From: Ilex aquifolium | Taxonomy: Eukaryota > Streptophyta > Magnoliopsida > Aquifoliales > Aquifoliaceae | Reading direction: 5' to 3' | Assembly (NCBI GenBank): GCA_951799425.1 | Contig: OX637391.1 | Span: 10,860,551 to 10,924,550 of the forward strand | Length of the DNA: 64,000 nt | Shown here: positions 22,496 to 35,166 of the stretch, in pieces | Layout: every line of letters starts with the position of its first letter | How positions within the stretch are numbered: position 1 is the stretch's first letter | Translations under genes and position numbers: made by a program | Notes under the pieces: model-generated | What the model was told of the DNA's origin: nothing | The model's input: the letters and a program-made list of their open reading frames with translations, nothing else | Database searches by the model: none

Positions 22496-22620
22496 TAACC
22501 CGTGCCTGAAGACACGATGCAATATAAATGATTTTGAGAGGGATGTTAGTGGCCGTTAGATGAGTCTATTTTAGACGATCGGATGGGTTTATTGAAATCC
22601 GCCATTTTTTATTTTATAGA
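22496..22620 (-). mobile_element. Short Helitron-like element
   Basis: On the minus strand it begins TCTATAAAATAAAAAATGG after an A. Near its end is a hairpin CGTGTCTTCAGGCACG (22501-22516 on plus), almost the same stem-loop as in the Helitrons at 52128 and 61857. The last bases do not make a clean CTRR, so the right boundary in the minus sense is uncertain. At about 125 bp it can carry no protein. Confidence 0.45.
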
Positions 22621-22852
22621 TACCTAAAATAAAAATTGTATTGAGCCCACAAATTAATCAAAAATTATCTGATTCAACTTATTTTAGAAATAAGTGATAT
22701 TATAGAAATGAACAAGCAAAAAATGTGGGGGTAAAATTAAAAGTGATAGATTTCTTGCATTTTCTCAATCAAAGTGAGCAGTGTGCATGTGCAGTGGCTA
22801 GAAGAGGTGACGGTGGCATATGTTTTGGGGAGAGGACTACGGTACAGCCAAA

Positions 22853-22879
22853 GAATTTTCGGTACCATACCGAAAATTC
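22853..22879. repeat. Left terminal palindrome
   Basis: GAATTTTCGGTACC is followed by ATACCGAAAATTC: two 11-13-base arms that pair with each other. The other end of the element has the reverse complement of the whole block, so each terminus can form a small cruciform by itself as well as pair with the other end. Confidence 0.8.
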
Positions 22880-24362
22880 CTTTTTACAACATCAATGGTA
22901 TAATTTACTACATTTATGGATTATTTACAACTTCAATGGTATTGAAATGACACCGACAAGACATTGAAATGACAAGACAAGACATAAAGTACAGCCGTCA
23001 TTATTGACTTGAGGACAAAATTACAACATTAGTGGTAATATTTACAACTTCAATGGATTCATTACAACATTTAGTGGTAATATTTACAACTTCAATGGAT
23101 TTAGTGTTAATTTTATGAATTTTAATTTTATTTTATTTTATTTTATTGAATGTCAATTAGAAAAAATTGAATGTTAATTTGATGAAATTGATTGTTAATT
23201 TGATAAATTAAATGTTAATTACATGTTAATTTGATGAAATTGAATATCAATTTGATAAATCGGAATGTTAATTTGATGAATTGCGTGTTAATTGAATGAA
23301 ATTGAAAGTTGATTTGGTTAATTTAATGTTAAGTAGTTGAATGTGAATGTTAATTTCGTGAATTAAATGCTTATTAGAAAAAATTGAATGTTAATTAGAT
23401 GAAATTGATTGTTAATTTGATAAATTAAATGTTAATTACTTGTTAATTTGATGATATTACATGTCAATTCAACTAGTTCAATTTTATGAATTTTAATTTA
23501 ATTTTAATTTTATGAATTTTAATTTAGTGTTAATTTTATGAATTTTAATTTAATTTTAATTTTAAGAATTTTAATTTAATTTTAATTTTATGAATTTTAA
23601 TTTAATTTTAATTTTATGAATTTTAATTTAATTTTAATTTTATGAATTTTAATTTTAGGAATTTTAATTTCGTGAATTTAATTTTATGAATTTTAATTTA
23701 ATTTTATAAATTTTAATTTAATTTTATGAATTTTAAATTGGATAAATCAGTTAGTTGTTATTGAATTTGATCGATCAAAACCATATTTGATCGATCAAAT
23801 TGTTGCTGATGTCCCCAGTATCCCATATCTGCAACAATTTGATCGATCAAATCTCCCCATGATCGATCAAATCTCCCCAAGAAGTTGTAAATATTAGTGG
23901 TAAAGAATCCTTTGAAGTTGTAAATATTCCTACAAATGTGGTAAACAATCCACTAAAGTTGTAAATATTCTCATAAATATAGTAATGAATTCATTGAAGT
24001 TGTAAATATTACCACTAATGTTGTAAATATTCACATAAATGTAGTAATGAATCCATTGAATTTGTAAATATTACCACTAATGTTGTAAATATACCCACAA
24101 ATTTGGTAAATATACCACCGAAGTTGTAAATATTCCCATAAATGTAGTAATGAATCCATTGAAGTTGTAAATATTACCACTAAATTAAAATTCATAAAAT
24201 TAAAATTAAATTAAAATTCATAAAATTAAAATTAAATTAAAATTCATAAAATTAACACTAAATTAAAATTCATAAAATTAAAATTAAATTAAAATTCATA
24301 AAATTAACACTAAATTAAAATTCATAAAATTAAAATTAAACTAAAATTCATAAAATTGAACT

Positions 24363-26945
24363 AGTTGAATTGACATGTAATATCATCAAGTTAACATGTA
24401 ATTAATATTTAATTTATCAAATTAACAATCAATTTCATCTAATTAACATTCAATTTTTTTTAATAAGCATTTAATTCACGAAATTAACATTCAAATTCAA
24501 CTACTTAACATTAAGGTGGCGTTTGGTAACTGGTCGTTTTTGTTTTTTTCTGTTTTTGTTTTCATTTTATGGCTAAAAAAAAAACAAAAATACGTTTGGT
24601 GATTGTTTTTATTTTTTTTTTAACATCCCCGTTTTAAAAACAAGGCTAAAATATGGAAACATCTAAAATGATGTTTTTGAAAACATCCAAAAAAGAAACA
24701 CGCGCAAAGCTTTAATGAGGTCTTGGCTTCAATCCTCCATAGCAACAAAAATCATCTTTTTTTTTTGCTTGGGTATAAAATGCCCATCTCTTTCTCCCCT
24801 TTATGGCTTCTCTGTTTGCTCTCTCTGTCTCTCGATGCCGAAGACGAAGACGAAGGATCACTCGACGAAGACGAAGGATCACTCCACCCCTCTCTGTTGC
24901 CATCGCCATCGCCAATCGCTGCGAAGGATTACTCCATCTCGGTCTCTCTCGACTCACTGTCTCTCTCTCTCTCTCTGATGGTTTTGCTGGGGATTTCAGT
25001 GGTTGTGGTGGTGGGGGTGGGTTTCGATGATGGGGGTTGGGGGTGGGTTGTGGGTTTCGATTGTTGGGGTTGGGGGTTTCGATGTTGGGGGTTGGATTGG
25101 AGGTGGTGGGATTGGGGTTGGGTTTCGGTGATTATGGTTGTGGTGGTGGATTTCGGTGGTTGTGGTGACTCTGTCACAGTGGTGGGGTTTCGGTGGTGGG
25201 TTGGGGGTCGGTTTTGGTGGTGGGTTTCAGTGGTGGGGGTGGGTTTCGGTGGGTGGGGTTGGGTGGTCAGTGGGGGTTGGGTGGTGGTTTTGGGTGGTTA
25301 GTGGGAGTTGGGGGTGGGTTTCGGTTGGTGGGGTTGGGTGGTCAGTGGGGTTGGGTGGTGATTTTGGGTGGTCAGTGGGGGTTGGGTGGTGGTTTTGGGT
25401 GGTCAATGGTGGTTTTGGTTGGTGAATTTTTGGTATAATACCAAATAAGTTTTTTATTTTTGTTTTCATAATTTTTTAAATATAAATGACTACCAAGCAT
25501 GTTTTATATTTTTAATTTTTATCACTAAAAAAACATAAAAACGAAAACGTTACCAAACGCACCCTAAATTAACCAAATCAACTTTCAATTTCATTCAATT
25601 AACACCCAATTCATCAAATTAACATTCAAATTATCAAATTAACATTCAGAATTATCAAATTTACATTCAATTTTATCAAATTAACATGTAATTAACATTT
25701 AATTTATCAAATTAACAATCAATTTCATCTAATTAACATTCAATTTTTTCTAATAAGCATTTAATTCACGAAATTCACATTCAAATTCAACTACTTAACA
25801 TTAAATTAACCAAATCAACTTTCAATTTCATTCAATTAACACCCAATTCATCAAATTAACATTCAAATTATCAAATTAACATTCAGAATTATCAAATTTA
25901 CATTCAATTTTATCAAATTAACATGTAATTAACTTTTAATTTATCAAATTAACAATTAATTTCATCTAATTAACATTCAATTTTTTCTAATAAGTATTTA
26001 ATTCACGAAATTCACATTCAAATTCAACTATTTAACATTAAATTAACCAAATCAACTTTCAATTTCATTCAATTAACACCCAATTCATCAAATTAACATT
26101 CAAATTATCAAATTAACATTCAGAATTATCAAATTTACATTCAATTTTATCAAATTAACATGTAATTAACTTTAAATTTATCAAATTAACAATCAATTTC
26201 ATCTAATTAACATTCAATTTTTTCTAATAAGCATTTAATTCACGAAATTCACATTCAAATTCAACTATTTAACATTAAATTAACCAAATCAACTTTCAAT
26301 TTCATTCAATTAACACCCAATTCATCAAATTAACATTCAAATTATCAAATTAACATTCAGAATTATCAAATTTACATTCAATTTTATCAAATTAACATGT
26401 AATTAACATTTAATTTATCAAATTAACAATCAATTTCATCTAATTAACATTCAATTTTTTCTAATAAGCATTTAATTCACGAAATTAACATTCAAATTCA
26501 ACTACTTAACATTAAATTAACCAAATCAACTTTCAATTTCATTCAATTAACACCCAATTTCATCAAATTAACATTCAAATTATCAAATTAACATTCAGAA
26601 TTATCAAATTTATATTCAATTTTATCAAATTAACATGTAATTAACATTTAATTTATCAAATTAACAATCAATTTCATCTAATTAACATTCAATTTTTTCT
26701 AATAAGCATTTAATTCACGAAATTAACATTCAAATTCAACTACTTAACATTAAATTAACCAAATCAATTTTCAATTTCATTCAATTAACACCCAATTCAT
26801 CAAATTAACATTCAATTTTATCAAATTAACATTCCGATTTATCAAATTGATATTCAATTTCATCAAATTAACATGTAATTAACATTTAATTTATCAAATT
26901 AACAATCAATTTTATCTAATTAACATTCAATTTTTTCTAATTGAC
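24363..26945. repeat. 237-bp AT-rich satellite array (interrupted by a transposon)
   Basis: The marker ATTAACCAAATCAA(C/T)TTTC recurs at 25568, 25805, 26042, 26279, 26516 and 26754: spacing 237 bp four times and 238 once. Copies differ at very few sites. Each monomer is itself built of shorter words of about 20 bases (CAAATTAACATTCAA and variants). A left partial monomer at 24363-24514 is separated from the rest by the element at 24515-25564. One monomer in reverse orientation lies in the left arm (about 23100-23470). Confidence 0.88.
24515..25564. mobile_element. PIF/Harbinger-like non-autonomous element, 1050 bp
   Basis: Ends are GGTGGCGTTTGGTAAC and GTTACCAAACGCACCC, inverted, flanked by TAA (24512-24514 and 25565-25567). 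The sister satellite monomers contain ACATTAAATTAACC uninterrupted, the exact empty site. TIRs with GCGTTTGG and a 3-bp TAA duplication are typical of PIF/Harbinger (Tourist) elements. The interior has a GAAGACGAAGGATCACTC direct repeat and a long GGGTTGGG/GGTGGG low-complexity stretch (25000-25430). No transposase is present. Confidence 0.88.
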
Positions 26946-28133
26946 ATTCAATAAAATTAAAATTCATAAAATTAAAATTAAATAAAATTAAAATTCATAA
27001 AATTAACACTAAATTAAAATTCATAAAATTAACACTAAATTAAAATCAACATTTAATTTAATGTTAATTTTTTGAATGTTAATTTAATTTTAATTTTTTG
27101 AATTTTAATTAAATTTTAATTTAATGTTAATTTTATGAATTTTAATTTAATTTTAATTTTATGAATTTTAATTTAATGTTAATTTTATGAATTTTAATTT
27201 AATGTTAATTTTATGAATTTTAATTTAATTTTAATTTAATTAAATTTTAATTTTATGTTAATTTTATGAATGTTAATTTAATTTTAATTTTATGAATTTT
27301 AATTTAATGTTAATTTAATGAATTTTAATTTAATTTAATTTTATGAATTTTAATTTAATTAAATTTTAATTTTATGTTAATTTTATGAATTATAATTTTA
27401 TGAATGTTAATTTAATTTTAATTTTATGAATTTTAATTTAATTTTAATTTTATGAATTATACTTTAATTTTAATTTTATGAATTTTAATTTTATGAATTT
27501 TAATTTAATTTAATTTTAATTTTATGCATTTTAATTTAATTTTAATTTTATGAATTTTAATTTAATCGATCATGGACTAGTAATCAATCTACTTTTGGTT
27601 GTAAAAATTTAAAAAAATTTGGTAAACAATCCACTAAAATTGTAAATATTCACATAAATGTAGTAATGTATACATTGAAGTTGTAAATATTCCCACTAAT
27701 GTTGTAATTTTGTTCTCCTTTTCGGTAAAATACTAGTCCATGATCGATCAAAACCATATTTGATCGATCATGGACTAGTAATGAATCCACATTTGGTTGT
27801 AAATATACCGACAAATTTGATAAATATACCACCGAAGTTGTAAATATTCCCATAAATGTAGTAATGAATCCATTGAAGTTGTAAATATTACCACTAAATG
27901 TAGTAATGAATCCATTGAAGTTGTAAATATTACCACTAATGTTGTAAATATTACCACTAATGTTGTAATTTTGCCCTCAAGTCAATAATGACGGCTGTAC
28001 TTTATGTCTTGTCTTGTCATTTCAATGTCTTGTCCGGTGTCATTTCAATACCATTGAAATTGTAAATAATCCATAAATATAGTAAATTATACCATTAAAG
28101 TTGTAAATTGTATATCACTAATATTGTAAAAAA

Positions 28134-28160
28134 GAATTTTCGGTATGGTACCGAAAATTC
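28134..28160. repeat. Right terminal palindrome
   Basis: Reverse complement of the block at 22853-22879 over all 27 positions. Confidence 0.8.
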
Positions 28161-29002
28161 CATTGGATGTATTGTAGCCTGGTCCATGTTTTGGAGTCTT
28201 TTCTCCCCATACAGTATCCAATAGGCCAGCATTACATGAGTGTCCCTTCACATTAGACAGACATCCATGTACTATTGTCATTAAAGAAGAAAGTGGGTAC
28301 TTACTTGCTCTTTCTCGCTCCTACTCTTTTGGTTTTTCCGGTGCAATTATTAGAAGAAAAGTTAGGAAAAGAAAAGACAACCTTTAAAGTTCGCTGTGGA
28401 GTTTTTTTTTTTTTTTTCCTAATTTGTTGTAAAAAATGAAATCAAAATGATAGTGAATAAGATGTTTTTTGTTCTAGGATTTTAGAAAAGAAAAAAAAAA
28501 GTTAGATATAGACAATTTTATCTTAAATATAAAAAAATTATTTCATTGACTAGGCACTATGACCCTCTTGTCATAATAGAACAAATCAATGCTGTAAACA
28601 ATCATACCGCTTCAAATCATGGCTATCTTGGCACTATTTCTCATAATTTAACTGCTTCACATGTACTGGTCTCTATGTTTTAATGTTACTAACTGGTGTA
28701 CACATGTGTTGCATGTGGACCATTTGAATATAAAATATTAAATATGAAAGTCATCTACAATTTTTACTAAAAAGAAATGTATCAATATCTTCTTATTGGA
28801 AAACCACCCAAAATTGGATTGGTATGTTTGTACTGTGCTAGAGTCCAAAACTCTAGCTGCAAACTCAGGTTCGTATAAATCTACCTCAAAAATCACATTG
28901 GCGAAAATATAACTAAGAAATTTGATTGTTTTCGGCCACCATATCAGCATTCTTGAACACATCCGGACAAGATTCGAACATGTTTAAACAAAATGCAACT
29001 GT
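28161..29002. other. Intergenic sequence without a recognised gene
   Basis: A purine/pyrimidine-rich, T-run-containing segment. Minus-strand ORFs at 28738-28962 have no family signature. Confidence 0.4.
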
Positions 29003-29488
29003 ATTTGATCATTTAACCCTTACGAAGGGATGTAATATTAAAGGCGTCAAGATGAAAAGCTGTAATGTTAATAAGCTTCATCTTGGCTAGTTATTGATCA
29101 ACATCTACTAACTTCCTAAAAGTTAAAACTCCTCCGTGATTGATGAACCTATTTAAACTCACTCATTATACATGCAAAACAAAGTATAGAAATTCACACA
29201 AATCATAGGATTGGAGAGACAACTTTAGGCGACAACCATACATATTACATTACCAGTACAACAAACAGAGTCTACAAAATAAAAAAATAAAAAAATGCAA
29301 CTAGCTCGATTTGGAGAGAAAAGATGAATAAACTTATCATTGCAAAAACTATTCTATTTCAGAAACCATAAAAAATTTAACCTAATAAAATTATAAATAA
29401 TGATTAAATAACTCAATAATAAGAGTCTCATATTTCACAAAGAAAAAAAAGTTTTGGTGATTCATGAGTTTTAATCCTTCTCTCTCAT
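29003..29488. repeat. Dispersed duplicate, copy 2 (partner 8595-9085)
   Basis: Same order and orientation as copy 1, about 90 % identical by eye. This copy has no LTR at its left edge, so it shows what the site next to the left retrotransposon looked like before insertion, if the duplication extends further left. Confidence 0.75.
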
Positions 29489-31592
29489 TCTATGCCCAGA
29501 ATAACCCAATTGGAATCATTCCCATGAAACCAGAATCATACATACACCACTACATGCATAATCCCATAAGCTCGAAGAACATCCCCATAGGTCAAATTCA
29601 TTGTAATTTTATTCCATCAAAAAAAAAAAAAGATTACACAATTAATCAAATTTTCAACAAACCTACTAATCGAGAGATATCAGAAATTAAAAATCAGAAT
29701 AATTTGGTTCAACTCTCTGTCCAGAAAGTTTCAGGCCAGTGATTTTGCCCTATCTGTAATGTCCTGCCAAGAAACTATCAAAACTCTGATGACCCACCAC
29801 TGAAAACCTAATAAAGCAAAAGGTTATTGGATTTAACATTTTTAGGGTGAAAGGCACTCCACTCAACCTTGGGCAGTAAGAAAGAGTGGACCCACCTCAC
29901 TTATACTGACCAAGAAGAACACAATGTCTATTATTTTAACTTAATCTATTCTATTTCATATCTAACAAACAACTAAATTCAACTACGTACAAAAAATGGA
30001 TACAACAACAAAAAAGGTCATTACAACCTAATCTCCTTACCTTGTTGCTCTTAGAAAGTGCTAAGCAGCCCATCACACTCCAGATCCAACATGACCACAT
30101 ATGTTTAGCTCTTCGGTCCATGAATTATTTATTTACAGATGTTTACCTCATCTTGTTTTTTTTTTTTTTGGCGTTCAATATTAATTAAAAATAGATTATA
30201 TGGGCATTAGTGCTTTCCTTAAGGTTATTTTAGTCAAAACTTTTGTTAACATTTCATTGCACGTGAACCATTTGTGTAGTAAATATTGATTATTGAATAT
30301 TAAAGACGTGACTGACTTCCCCAATTGAGTATAATGTTCCAAGAAAACCATCTAAAATCAAAGTATAGATTAAACTAATAGTTAATGGATGCATTGTTGT
30401 TAAATCAATTGTCTAGCATTCGGAAAAGGCAAAGAAATGTAAAATCAAAATTTTTTAAAAGAAAAATGATAACGTCATCCCAAATAACCCTTAAAAAAAT
30501 GAAGATTAACGCTATTATAAACAACACATGAAGCCATAACACTCTCCTCAATTGACTCTATTCTCTAGGAAATGTGTCATCTTGATTAGTATCATGGAAA
30601 ATGTGTCCAAAGAATCTGCACTCCTCTATGAGATCATTCTTCAAAAAAAAATAAAGTTCTGTAGTGTAATGAAGCTCCACAGACTATCCTGTGACCATTT
30701 GGTTACTCAAAGAGGTAGTCTTCCATCAGCTTAAAATGATATAGTTGTGTGGCTAACTCTAAAATGCTGTTCAAAAAAGACTATAAAAAAACTTATGAAT
30801 ACAAAGAATATATGGTGACATTAAGCTTGATAAGTTTAATCGAGGAATCTTCTTACAGTGTGATGGATGGTTTGGTGAAAACTTAGTGTTTCATCCCCTA
30901 GTTGATAGCATAATACAAAAGCCTAGAGGAAAGGGCTTCAAATAAGAGTTTAAGTGGGTTGGCAAACTATATACATGTAAATGAAAGTCTGGTTTTCTTC
31001 TTTCTCATTTAGTCTTAATACTTAAAAGATTAATTGGAAAATGTTGCAATGAGGCATGGATTGAAATGAGAATTGGACACTTTGCTCAACTAATTATACT
31101 AAAAATCAATGTGGAATAAGAAAGATGAGGATGAGCCAATGAGATGATGAATGCAAACGATTTTTTTTCCTTCAGTAAAATGCAGCCATAAGCCCTCAAA
31201 ATATCATAATGTAGTAATTGGGAGAGTATAGTACGGAGAATGAAAACTAATGGAACCTTTATGTATTCTTATTACGCCCCACTTATTTTCAATAGATAAT
31301 ATCATCTGTTATGATTTATGGTGGAACCCAGAAAACCATGTTCGCTATGGTTCTAGGCTTAGATGTGTTTGAAATCCCAAGGAACGACACAAACGAAACA
31401 CTAGACTTTAATAAAATTTCTTTAAATTTAAATCTCTTACTCATAATGTTGGTGAAATTTTAATTTGATCTCTTTCTGGTTTTAGTTAAAGGTCATAAGT
31501 GACAAAGAAAGTCAAAATCTTAGTGATCCATACTATATCACTAATCATACATATCTATATCACTATTAATTATTAGTTCTTATATAACAATA
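29489..31592. other. Intergenic AT-rich sequence, no gene supported
   Basis: Contains several A/T runs and short ORFs with no recognisable domains. No clear inverted-repeat element was found. Confidence 0.4.
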
Positions 31593-32291
31593 CTAGTTAT
31601 TGTCTGTGCCTGAAGGCACAGAGTAATAAAAAATGATAAACAATAAACATATTTGTATTCATATCTAAAATTAAATCATAAACATAGAGGAGAGATAAAT
31701 GAATTTAAGCATCGGTTGTAGTAGGTGTGAGAGGTGGTGGTAGGAGACGGTGATGGTTGTAGTAGCGGCGGCTACGGTGGCGACAGTGGCGATGGTGATG
31801 CCGGCGGCAATGACAGTGGCGGTGGCGACGACAGTGATGGTGGTAGTGGTGGCGGTGGCAACGACTGCGAGGGTGGTGGTGGCGACGGCGGCAAGGGTGG
31901 TGGTGGTGGCGGTGGTAGTAGTGGTGGCGACGACAGTGATGGTGGGGGTGGTGGTGGCGGCAAGGATGGCGGCGACGGTGGCACTGGTGGTGGTGGTGGT
32001 GGTTGAAGTAGTGGTGGTGGGGGTGGGGGTGGTAGAGATATTAGTGGGGGCGGTTTCAAACACTATTTATTTTTTTTTTGAAGTACTTATGAAAAATAAT
32101 TTTTAGAAGTACTTTTAAAAAATCACTCCAAACACACCCTAAAGGGCCTATTTTTCCTATTAAATTTAAGGTGTTAATATTAACCGTTAGATTAATTTAA
32201 AGTAAAATTTAAAATGATCTGAACCGCGAAAAACAAAAGTCATTTTGTTTATCTTTTAAAATTTAAATTGTAAGCTACCTTATTATATAGA
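31593..32291 (-). mobile_element. Non-autonomous Helitron H1, 699 bp
   Basis: On the minus strand it starts A|TCTATATAATAAGG and ends with the hairpin CTGTGCCTTCAGGCACAG, then ACAATAACTAG|T: the canonical TC start, 3' stem-loop, CTRR end and A/T insertion. The 5' region shares AAAGATAAACAAAATGAC with the Helitrons at 61857 and 63214. The middle (31730-32010) is GGT/GGC-rich on the plus strand, the CCA-rich cargo of this family on the sense strand. No RepHel protein is encoded. Confidence 0.88.
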
Positions 32292-34611
32292 TTATGATGA
32301 CTTTTGAATTAAGGTGGTTTGTTAACAATATTGAATTCTAGTTTAATCCCAAATCACATCTCCTTGGAAGTTTTACTTCTAAGTCTATCAAGTAAAGATA
32401 CTTCATAAGCGAAACTTAAGAGTAGAAAAAGGGTAAGTGTGAGACTAGAAAGAGATGGAATTCTCTTTTAAACATGCAGCTGGTTATTGCTTCAACGTAT
32501 GCTTACAAGTTTTTGTTAAATTACACTTACCTCCTTAATTACCAAGACAATGACTCTATAACCCCATAATTTTTTAGGAAAACGAATACTTTAAACTCCA
32601 AAAAAGTTTAAATGCTAGAATCGAGGGTGTGGAAACTCTATTGGGGTTTGAATTTCAATATAATGAATATTGGTACAATAAGAATTTTCACATTGCTTGA
32701 ATATAGATAGTGTGGAGAGAACAAAAAAATATTAAAAGCTTATAATGTTTTGGTTGCTTTAGGTAATGTCAACATATATCAAGAAAGGCAGATGAAATTG
32801 CATCAAAATCAATAGAATCCAAAGAAATAGAGTCAAATTGAAGGGAGTTCTCAGTCGATTACCTAACAAGTTTAGTGTTAAACCAATTAAAAAAGAACAG
32901 ACATTTACCTAAAATTCTTTCAAAGAATCGCAAAAACATCAACATCAATTGTGAGTTCAGGTGTGGCTAATCTAATATTGAATATGATTGGTGAGTTTGG
33001 TTTGATCCTGCAAGTGAAAAATATTGGCATTCACAAAGTCAATATAAAAGGGCTAGGTAGCAACTAATTGACAACCATATGGTTCATATATGTTAATAAT
33101 AAATAATATATCTGAAACAAACCAACAGAAAATTTCAGACCAAATAGAAAAGCTTATAATTTTTTTAAAAAAAAAAAAAAAGCTATAACAGATAAACCAA
33201 TCAATTAGGGACAATACAACAGTATTGTAAAGTAAAATTGCTTGAATCGTATACATAAATGTTTGGTTTCATTATAATATAAAACATTGGTCTTTAATTT
33301 GTCATATGACAGCAAGAACAATTATGTAATTGCTTGGTTTCGTTATTGTATAATGAAAAAAAGTTTGTAACAATTAAAACAACATGAGCAGTGACATTAA
33401 AAAAAAGATCACTAAAGAAAAATTACAGCACTAATAGCACCAAACAAAATCTATGATTGATAGATTACTTTAAAAAAAAAGGAACAATGTTCAATCCTTA
33501 CCCGGTGAAGCAATACCTCTGATTATGCACACAAACTATTTGTGAGAGACTAAGAGCGAGAAGAGAAGCATATGATGTTAAAGAACTTGGGAGACATCAG
33601 ATTCTTCAAATTCCAATTGACAATTGATACATTCATAACAGCTTTAGACATTAATTTAATGAAGCTGTAGAGTCAGAGACACTTGAAAAAAAAAATAACA
33701 AAGAGAGATGAAGAGGAAGAGAAAAGTGAAAAGCTTTTGGGAAGTCATCAGCAGTAGATGAAGAGGCACAATTTCTATTTTATAAACTGATTTACTGAAT
33801 GTGTTTAATGCATATAGTGATCATGAATTGATGTATATCTAGTAGCAGAATGCCAAACACTACACAGTTACCATATGTAGCATTAAAGGAAAGTTTGATT
33901 TGGAGGATAGAATGAATTAGAAGATAAGTTGATTCTAAGGATATATTTGATTTAATAATATTACACAAGGATAAAATCAAAAATTAAAAGTTTTTCAATT
34001 TTACTCTAGTATAGATATAGATATAATGATAGACATAACGCTACCGTATCGATTTGATATCGTGTAGGAATTCAATCTCAACCATTAATTAATTTTTGAT
34101 AATTTAAACCCATTGATTAAAAAATAATAAAATAAGTAAACTTTACACATACCAATTTTGCATCGTTTGGTATCATTTTTTTAAGTCCATTATTGTTTAT
34201 TAAAGCTTTTTTTGTTTTTCATGTTTATTTTTTTTCTATCCATAATAATATACATATGGACATATATCATTTATCCAATTCCCAAATTTTGTGCTCATCC
34301 ATTATGAATTGAAAGTCACGGGTTTAAGTAATGAAAACAATCTCTCTACTTGTAAAGTAAGAATGCGTATATCTAATCCTTCCTAAACCTCACAATGACG
34401 GGAGCTTTATACACTTTGGTACACCTTTTTTATATACCTAGGTAACATCTGTTCCTCCTTGAAAATCTCGTCAAATACACAGTCCTTTTTCTATATATAC
34501 CTCAGGCAGCATCTGCCCATTCATATGAAAATGTGGGAAAAAATAGGAAATTGTTCAGCACTTGCAAATATCTTAACAAATTCAACAAAAATTGCTCCTA
34601 TAAAAACATAC
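32292..34611. other. Intergenic AT-rich sequence, no gene supported
   Basis: Long stretch of non-coding sequence with A-runs. No element boundaries or splice-supported exons were recognised. Confidence 0.4.
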
Positions 34612-34790
34612 CTTGGCAAGCTGTGTCCTTGGCCACTCGAGCTCAATTGCTTGAGAATTGGAAAGGACTCTATTAATGCAGCTTCACATGTTGACTCAAC
34701 TGCGCTACCATAACTATCGTCCAACTAGACTAGCAGAACGGACTTTGGGAAGGCGTTCTGTAGCATAATTACAAGATCAGTATTCCCCAC
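34612..34790 (-). pseudogene. Unrecognised exon-like fragment
   Basis: The minus strand has a reading frame with protein-like composition (LDDSYGSAVESTCEAALIES, then FPILKQLSSSGQGHSLPR) ending at a donor-like CCAAG|GTATG at 34612/34611. Upstream in the same frame is LVIMLQNAFPKSVLLV followed by a TAG just before LDDSYG. I do not recognise the family. The stop suggests a relic, or that the exon starts after it. It lies 380 bp downstream of the transporter gene on the same strand and could be an unrelated exon of a gene further left. Confidence 0.3.
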
Positions 34791-35166
34791 GACGAACCTT
34801 TTCTCCCTCTCTAGCTCACCTACAGTTAGTCAGGGCGCATCTAGAAAGGAATATGGAACACCTAGAAAAAGAACTCAAGGGTGGGTTGAAAATCAAATAC
34901 AACCACATCTATTGATCTGCTCTTCACTTCTCTAGAATGCTGCAACAGTGTCCGGTGGACATTTAGAAGCTGAATCTTGATTTTATATTCATTTGCCTTA
35001 CCTTCAAAAAGCATAGTTTACTTTCATGCTTCAGTTGGAATATGAAAGCACAAAATTTCCTCATCTCTATCTTTGTTCCACACCTTTTCTCCATCAAGAA
35101 GAGATTGATGACACAAAATGCACCTGCTGCGGGCAAATAATTTTTTAGCAGTGGAGGGATATGAGA

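Larger units (their letters stand above)
22853..28160. mobile_element. 5.3-kb foldback-like element with palindromic ends
   Basis: A 27-bp near-palindrome (GAATTTTCGGT...ACCGAAAATTC) opens the element at 22853-22879 and its complement closes it at 28134-28160. The next several hundred bases are inverted copies: for example GACTTGAGGACAAAATTAC at 23008 answers GTAATTTTGCCCTCAAGTC at 27965. The arms consist of modules rich in TTGTAAATATT and TTTGATCGATCAAA. The middle holds a satellite array and a nested Harbinger-like element. Coding capacity is nil. No target duplication could be found. Long modular inverted arms recall foldback elements; a non-autonomous MULE is the alternative. Confidence 0.65.

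Noticed and set aside
24723..25438. 192-codon frame rich in Val, Gly and Trp
   Set aside because: It follows GGGTTGGG/GGTGGG simple repeats inside a Harbinger-like element; the opposite strand is also open, as expected for a repeat.
29464..29742. 92-codon plus-strand frame
   Set aside because: It begins inside a dispersed duplicate whose other copy lacks the frame; no recognised motif.
31671..32106. Gly/Asp- and Thr/Ala-rich frames on both strands
   Set aside because: Low-complexity Helitron H1 interior; all frames open together.
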